A stretch of DNA of 23,049 bases from Candidatus Kerfeldbacteria bacterium RIFOXYC2_FULL_38_9 (GTDB taxonomy: Bacteria > Patescibacteriota > Patescibacteriia > UBA9570 > XYC2-FULL-38-9). Under the pieces are notes generated by a model that saw nothing but the letters and a program-made list of their open reading frames with translations, was not told the origin of the DNA and did no database searches. The position numbers and the translations under genes are program-made. Below, one piece after another: positions 21,054 to 23,049 of the stretch. The DNA lies in contig MHKJ01000053.1 of assembly GCA_001818355.1 (NCBI GenBank), forward strand, positions 40,257-63,305, written 5' to 3'. Each line of letters starts with the position of its first letter. The stretch's first letter is position 1.

Positions 21054-21671
21054 ATGGAATTATTTGATGAAAATAAATATAATCCAATATTTGTAGGCTA
21101 TTTTCCCAAAAATAAAACAATAAAAAAATCTGATAACAAAGAATGGCTAAATGAAATATCAAAATTTGAAATTAGTAGTGTCAGTGAATGTATTGTTGGA
21201 GGAGCTGAAAATTGGATTAACTTATGGAAACACAATGAATTTGGCTTCTACAATAATATCGAGACTATTATTACAAATTTTGATATAATTCATTTTAATA
21301 TATTTGGTTATGAAATATTTCCTTTTGGAATTGAAGATGAAAATCTAACTAATGATACTAAATTAATTGAAAATTCTAAGAAAGTAAATCAACTATTTAA
21401 CAAAAATGATTTTGAATTTCTTGGTTATGATTTAGTTACTTGGTCTGTTACTGATTTTGTAGAGTGCTCACCGTTATCATGTAATGCAGGTTACAAAGAA
21501 TTTCCAGTAAATAAATATTGCTTAATAAATAAATTTAATGATGCTCTGATTGCTGCGTTATCAATGAGTAAGAGAGAATATGAACCTGGGATTTATCATA
21601 TTATGAAGGTTTACAAATTAAGAAATAACCTACACACCAAACTGCGACGGAACCCGCCACGCGTTAACTGA
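21054..21671 (+). CDS. Protein of unknown function, 205 aa, cassette-like
   Basis: The gene is very AT-rich (Asn, Ile, Lys, Phe and Glu dominate) and encodes a soluble, acidic protein without a signal or membrane helix. Features that may help recognition are FVGYFPKNKTI near the start, ECIVGGAENWINLWKHN (about 47-63), and FVECSPLSCNAGYKEFPVN (about 140-158) with two Cys. The last 14 residues (NLHTKLRRNPPRVN) are encoded by the GC-rich palindrome at 21625-21669 and are unlike the rest, as commonly seen where a cassette ORF runs into its attC. The start is 40 bases after the core of repeat copy 2. No family is recognised; an immunity- or defence-related role cannot be judged from sequence. Confidence 0.65.
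   Translation: MELFDENKYNPIFVGYFPKNKTIKKSDNKEWLNEISKFEISSVSECIVGGAENWINLWKHNEFGFYNNIETIITNFDIIHFNIFGYEIFPFGIEDENLTNDTKLIENSKKVNQLFNKNDFEFLGYDLVTWSVTDFVECSPLSCNAGYKEFPVNKYCLINKFNDALIAALSMSKREYEPGIYHIMKVYKLRNNLHTKLRRNPPRVN
21625..21669 (+). repeat. attC-like palindrome overlapping the 3' end of the 205-aa ORF (site 5)
   Basis: GCG-a-CGG (21643-21649) pairs with CCG-cca-CGC (21654-21662) around AAC, and AAC/GTT arms lie outside. It ends CACGCGTTAACT (21659-21670), close to the common attC ending GCGTTRRRY. The next ATG is 43 bases after the GTT. Confidence 0.5.
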
Positions 21672-21705
21672 AATTTTGTCTGCCTTTTAAATAATTCAAA
21701 TTTAT

Positions 21706-21828
21706 ATGTCCGAAAAAGAAAAGTTTAAACCATACGCCGCCGCCTATCTCGTGCTGATTAAGGACGGACAAATTTTAACAAAAACATACATTATGGCGAG
21801 TTCGGTTGGGCGGCTTAACAGATATTAA
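21706..21828 (+). pseudogene. 5' stump of a probable Nudix hydrolase gene
   Basis: Forty codons begin MSEKEKFKPYAAAYLVLIKDGQIL, the usual first strand of Nudix proteins of about 140-150 residues (AAYLVLIKDGQILL before the Nudix box). The frame then changes to TKTYIMASSVGRLNRY and stops. The catalytic Nudix box is absent, so the product cannot be an active hydrolase. The start is 43 bases after the palindrome core. The stop is 3 bases before the greA ATG, so a deletion appears to have joined the gene start to DNA just ahead of greA. Confidence 0.65.
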
Positions 21829-21831
21829 ATT

Positions 21832-22335
21832 ATGCGATTACCCAATAGAAAACCGGGAAAATATACCTTCAAAAAATTTGACCCTGTAATGACTGAAGAA
21901 AAACTTAAAGCCTTACAGGAAAAATTAGCGCACATCAAAAAAGACACCTTGCCGCGCGCTATAAAAGAAACGCAAAAATACGCAGAAAATGGTGATTTTT
22001 CAGAAAACGCAGAATATCAAATTGCCAAGGGGCGTTTGCGTGGATTATTGCAAACAGTTGATGAATTGCAGTATCAAATTTCCAACGCACAAGTTATTGA
22101 ACAGCCACAAGACACTTCCGTTGTTCAAGTTGGGCATATGGTTACTTTTTCCATAAATAATATGGAACAAACATTCCAAATCCTCGGTTCTGCCGAAAAC
22201 AATCCAAGTGCTGGAATTATTTCCTACAAATCTCCTTTGGGGAGTGCACTCCTAGGGCACGCAGTTGGTGAAACAGTGAACGTAGAAATTGGCGACAAAC
22301 AAATTGCGTGCACAATTAGGCAAATCAGAAACTAA
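21832..22335 (+). CDS. greA: Transcription elongation factor GreA
   Basis: GreA enters the RNA polymerase secondary channel and stimulates cleavage of backtracked RNA. The 167-residue protein has a coiled-coil hairpin (about 20-95) with the acidic tip GDFSENAEY (Asp55 and Glu58, matching E. coli Asp41 and Glu44) and SNAQVIE at the end of the second helix. A C-terminal FKBP-like domain follows (VGHMVTFSINN ... YKSPLGSALLGHAVGETVNVEIG). An N-terminal extension of about 19 residues (MRLPNRKPGKYTFKKFDPVM) precedes the usual start; such an extension seems common in CPR GreA. Residue 20 is a possible alternative start. This is normally a chromosomal housekeeping gene, so its place among cassette-like genes is odd. 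Confidence 0.93.
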   Translation: MRLPNRKPGKYTFKKFDPVMTEEKLKALQEKLAHIKKDTLPRAIKETQKYAENGDFSENAEYQIAKGRLRGLLQTVDELQYQISNAQVIEQPQDTSVVQVGHMVTFSINNMEQTFQILGSAENNPSAGIISYKSPLGSALLGHAVGETVNVEIGDKQIACTIRQIRN

Positions 22336-22370
22336 TTTTTGAATTTGAGTGGAATAATTAACGCAAGGTT

Positions 22371-22401
22371 CTTGTCCGACACCTCATATTCGCCTATAAT
22401 A
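22371..22401 (+). promoter_or_regulatory. Promoter P2, a near copy of P1
   Basis: TTGTCC (22372-22377), a 17-base spacer and TATAAT (22395-22400). It matches P1 at about 24 of 31 positions, including spacer bases (ACAC, ATATT, CC), so the two probably share ancestry and not only function. It could transcribe the membrane-protein gene at 22506 with a leader of about 100 bases. Confidence 0.65.
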
Positions 22402-22435
22402 CAACCGTTGTGTGACATTGGACTACAGGCAATCT

Positions 22436-22466
22436 TTTAACCACTAGTGTTGCGAGCGTTATGTGC
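22436..22466 (+). repeat. Weak attC-like site (site 6)
   Basis: AAC-CACTAGTG-TT forms a short palindrome and is followed by GCGAGCGTTATGT, which ends in a GCGTT core. The pairing is weak compared with the other sites. The next ORF starts 48 bases after the GTT. Confidence 0.35.
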
Positions 22467-22505
22467 AGTATTTGATTATAAACTTTGTGACTTAAGAAAA
22501 TAAGA

Positions 22506-22825
22506 ATGAAAAAATTAGTAAAATTTATAAAGGAACAACCAATAATATTAGGAATTTTGGGGTGGATTCTTTTCCCTGGTATGTATCTAATGGTTGGAAT
22601 ACTAACAGGTTTTTTTGAAGTTAATGCGTACACTGCGTTTTCAATTTCTTCACCTTTAGGAATTATAGGATTCTTGTTTTGGTGTTTAGCGTTCATTTTT
22701 GCCGTTAAAAACATCTTAAACAAAAAAACTTAATTGGTTCAATAATAGCGATACTCATAGCAGTAATACCGTTGGCAGTTCTTGCCCTTGGATTATATGC
22801 AACCATATTTAAGGGAGGAGTTTAA
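22506..22825 (+). pseudogene. Small membrane protein interrupted by a -1 frameshift at a run of seven A
   Basis: The ATG frame gives 75 residues with two or three membrane helices (about 13-33, 42-60, 56-70) and stops at 22733. Just before the stop is the run CAAAAAAAC. Reading one base back there continues without a stop as NLIGSIIAILIAVIPLAVLA and then LGLYATIFKGGV to a TAA at 22823-22825, adding another clear membrane helix and giving about 107 residues. The second part has no start codon of its own. This could be a disabled gene, a sequencing error in the homopolymer, or programmed slippage at A AAA AAC. No family is recognised. Confidence 0.5.
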
Positions 22826-22872
22826 AATTTAAAAAAAGACATCACTTTTTTAGACATATATTTTTTACGTTT

Positions 22873-23049
22873 TTACTTAAACTGCGGAAGGGTGGAAGTG
22901 TAATCTTTTAAACCCGGGGGCGTATTCATTAAAATACGGGCGTCGTAGCGAAAAAGCTCTGCCGGTTCATTGCCGCCCAACACGCCCTGAAAAGTACGCT
23001 GTAAATTAAAATCATGCGCCATCACTAAACCGGATAAAACAAACTGCGC
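22873..23049 (-). CDS. 3' end of an unidentified gene (5' part outside window)
   Basis: On the - strand the frame is open from the window edge to a TAA at 22875-22873. It encodes the last 58 residues of a protein that contains GLVMAHDFNLQRTFQGVLGG and RILMNTPPGL and ends DYTSTLPQFK. Codon use matches the pilus genes (many GGC, GCG and CCG codons), unlike the neighbouring + strand island. It is probably the next chromosomal gene upstream of pilM, and the island lies in the gap between them. No clear terminator follows. In related genomes large pilus-associated surface proteins can precede pilM, but this fragment is too short to say. Confidence 0.7.
   Translation of the reverse strand, partial: AQFVLSGLVMAHDFNLQRTFQGVLGGNEPAELFRYDARILMNTPPGLKDYTSTLPQFK

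Larger units (their letters stand above)
17400..22830 (+). mobile_element. Putative integron-type gene cassette island (no integrase in window)
   Basis: This 5.4-kb block of small + strand genes lies between two - strand genes. Six GC-rich imperfect palindromes, at 18267-18304, 19186-19324, 20131-20168, 20882-21020, 21625-21669 and 22436-22466, end in a GCG-containing segment and a GTT core. A new ORF begins 30-48 bases after each core. Cargo is typical of cassettes: cupins, an SDR, small membrane proteins, unknown proteins and truncated gene starts. The two longest palindromes are related in sequence and keep their hairpin by compensating changes. There is no integron integrase or attI in the window, so this would be a CALIN-like array. 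An alternative is a set of unrelated insertions between terminator-like repeats. Confidence 0.5.

Noticed and set aside
17400..22830. CRISPR array or phage/defence island.
   Set aside because: Only two long related repeats, spaced by whole genes; no cas, toxin-antitoxin, restriction or phage genes recognised.

Overview
The window looks like a chromosomal piece of a Patescibacteria (Candidate Phyla Radiation) bacterium, probably a Parcubacteria-type lineage. The reasons are AT-rich DNA, compact genes on one strand, a type IV pilus locus of pilM-pilN-pilO, an FN3 protein, pilB, pilC, a run of prepilins and pilD, and ligA, gatC, gatA and ndk close by. UGA is used as an ordinary stop (pilN ends in TGA). 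The lineage is inferred from gene content and protein style, not from a search.

Layout. At the left edge (2-427, + strand) is the end of a probable surface protein with its terminator. From 483 to 1376 there is no large gene. This stretch holds, all on the - strand, a tRNA-Gly(CCC), two unidentified structured RNA candidates (about 585-848 and 932-1118), and a small transcription unit with a strong promoter, a 39-codon ORF and a terminator. From 1404 to 17351 the - strand carries, in order of transcription from the right: pilM, pilN, pilO, an FN3 protein, pilB, pilC, the major pilin, pilD, four minor-pilin-like genes, ligA, gatC, gatA, a stand-alone response regulator and ndk. Readable promoters lie before pilM, the major pilin, pilD, gatC, the response regulator and the 39-codon ORF. 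Several place the -10 box 6 to 16 bases before the ATG, so leaderless or nearly leaderless messages are likely.

From about 17400 to 22830 the strand and style change. Here are small + strand genes: two cupins, three small membrane proteins, three proteins of unknown function, a short-chain dehydrogenase and GreA. There are also gene stumps (HAD phosphatase, Nudix hydrolase). They are separated by GC-rich imperfect palindromes, and two of these form a 139-bp ungapped direct repeat whose hairpin arms co-vary. Six palindromes end in a core GTT that lies 30-48 bases before an ORF start. This is the layout of an integron cassette array (attC-like sites) without an integrase in view, a CALIN-like island between pilM and the next - strand gene, whose 3' end appears at 22873-23049. 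The cassette reading is an inference, and it is the most interesting proposal for this window.

How the genes work together. The pilus genes form one assembly system. PilM/N/O make the inner-membrane platform, PilB is the extension ATPase, PilC the platform protein, PilD the prepilin peptidase, and the prepilins supply the major subunit and the tip or priming complex. No pilT is in the window. GatC and GatA are two subunits of the tRNA amidotransferase, with GatB elsewhere. LigA and Ndk are housekeeping enzymes.
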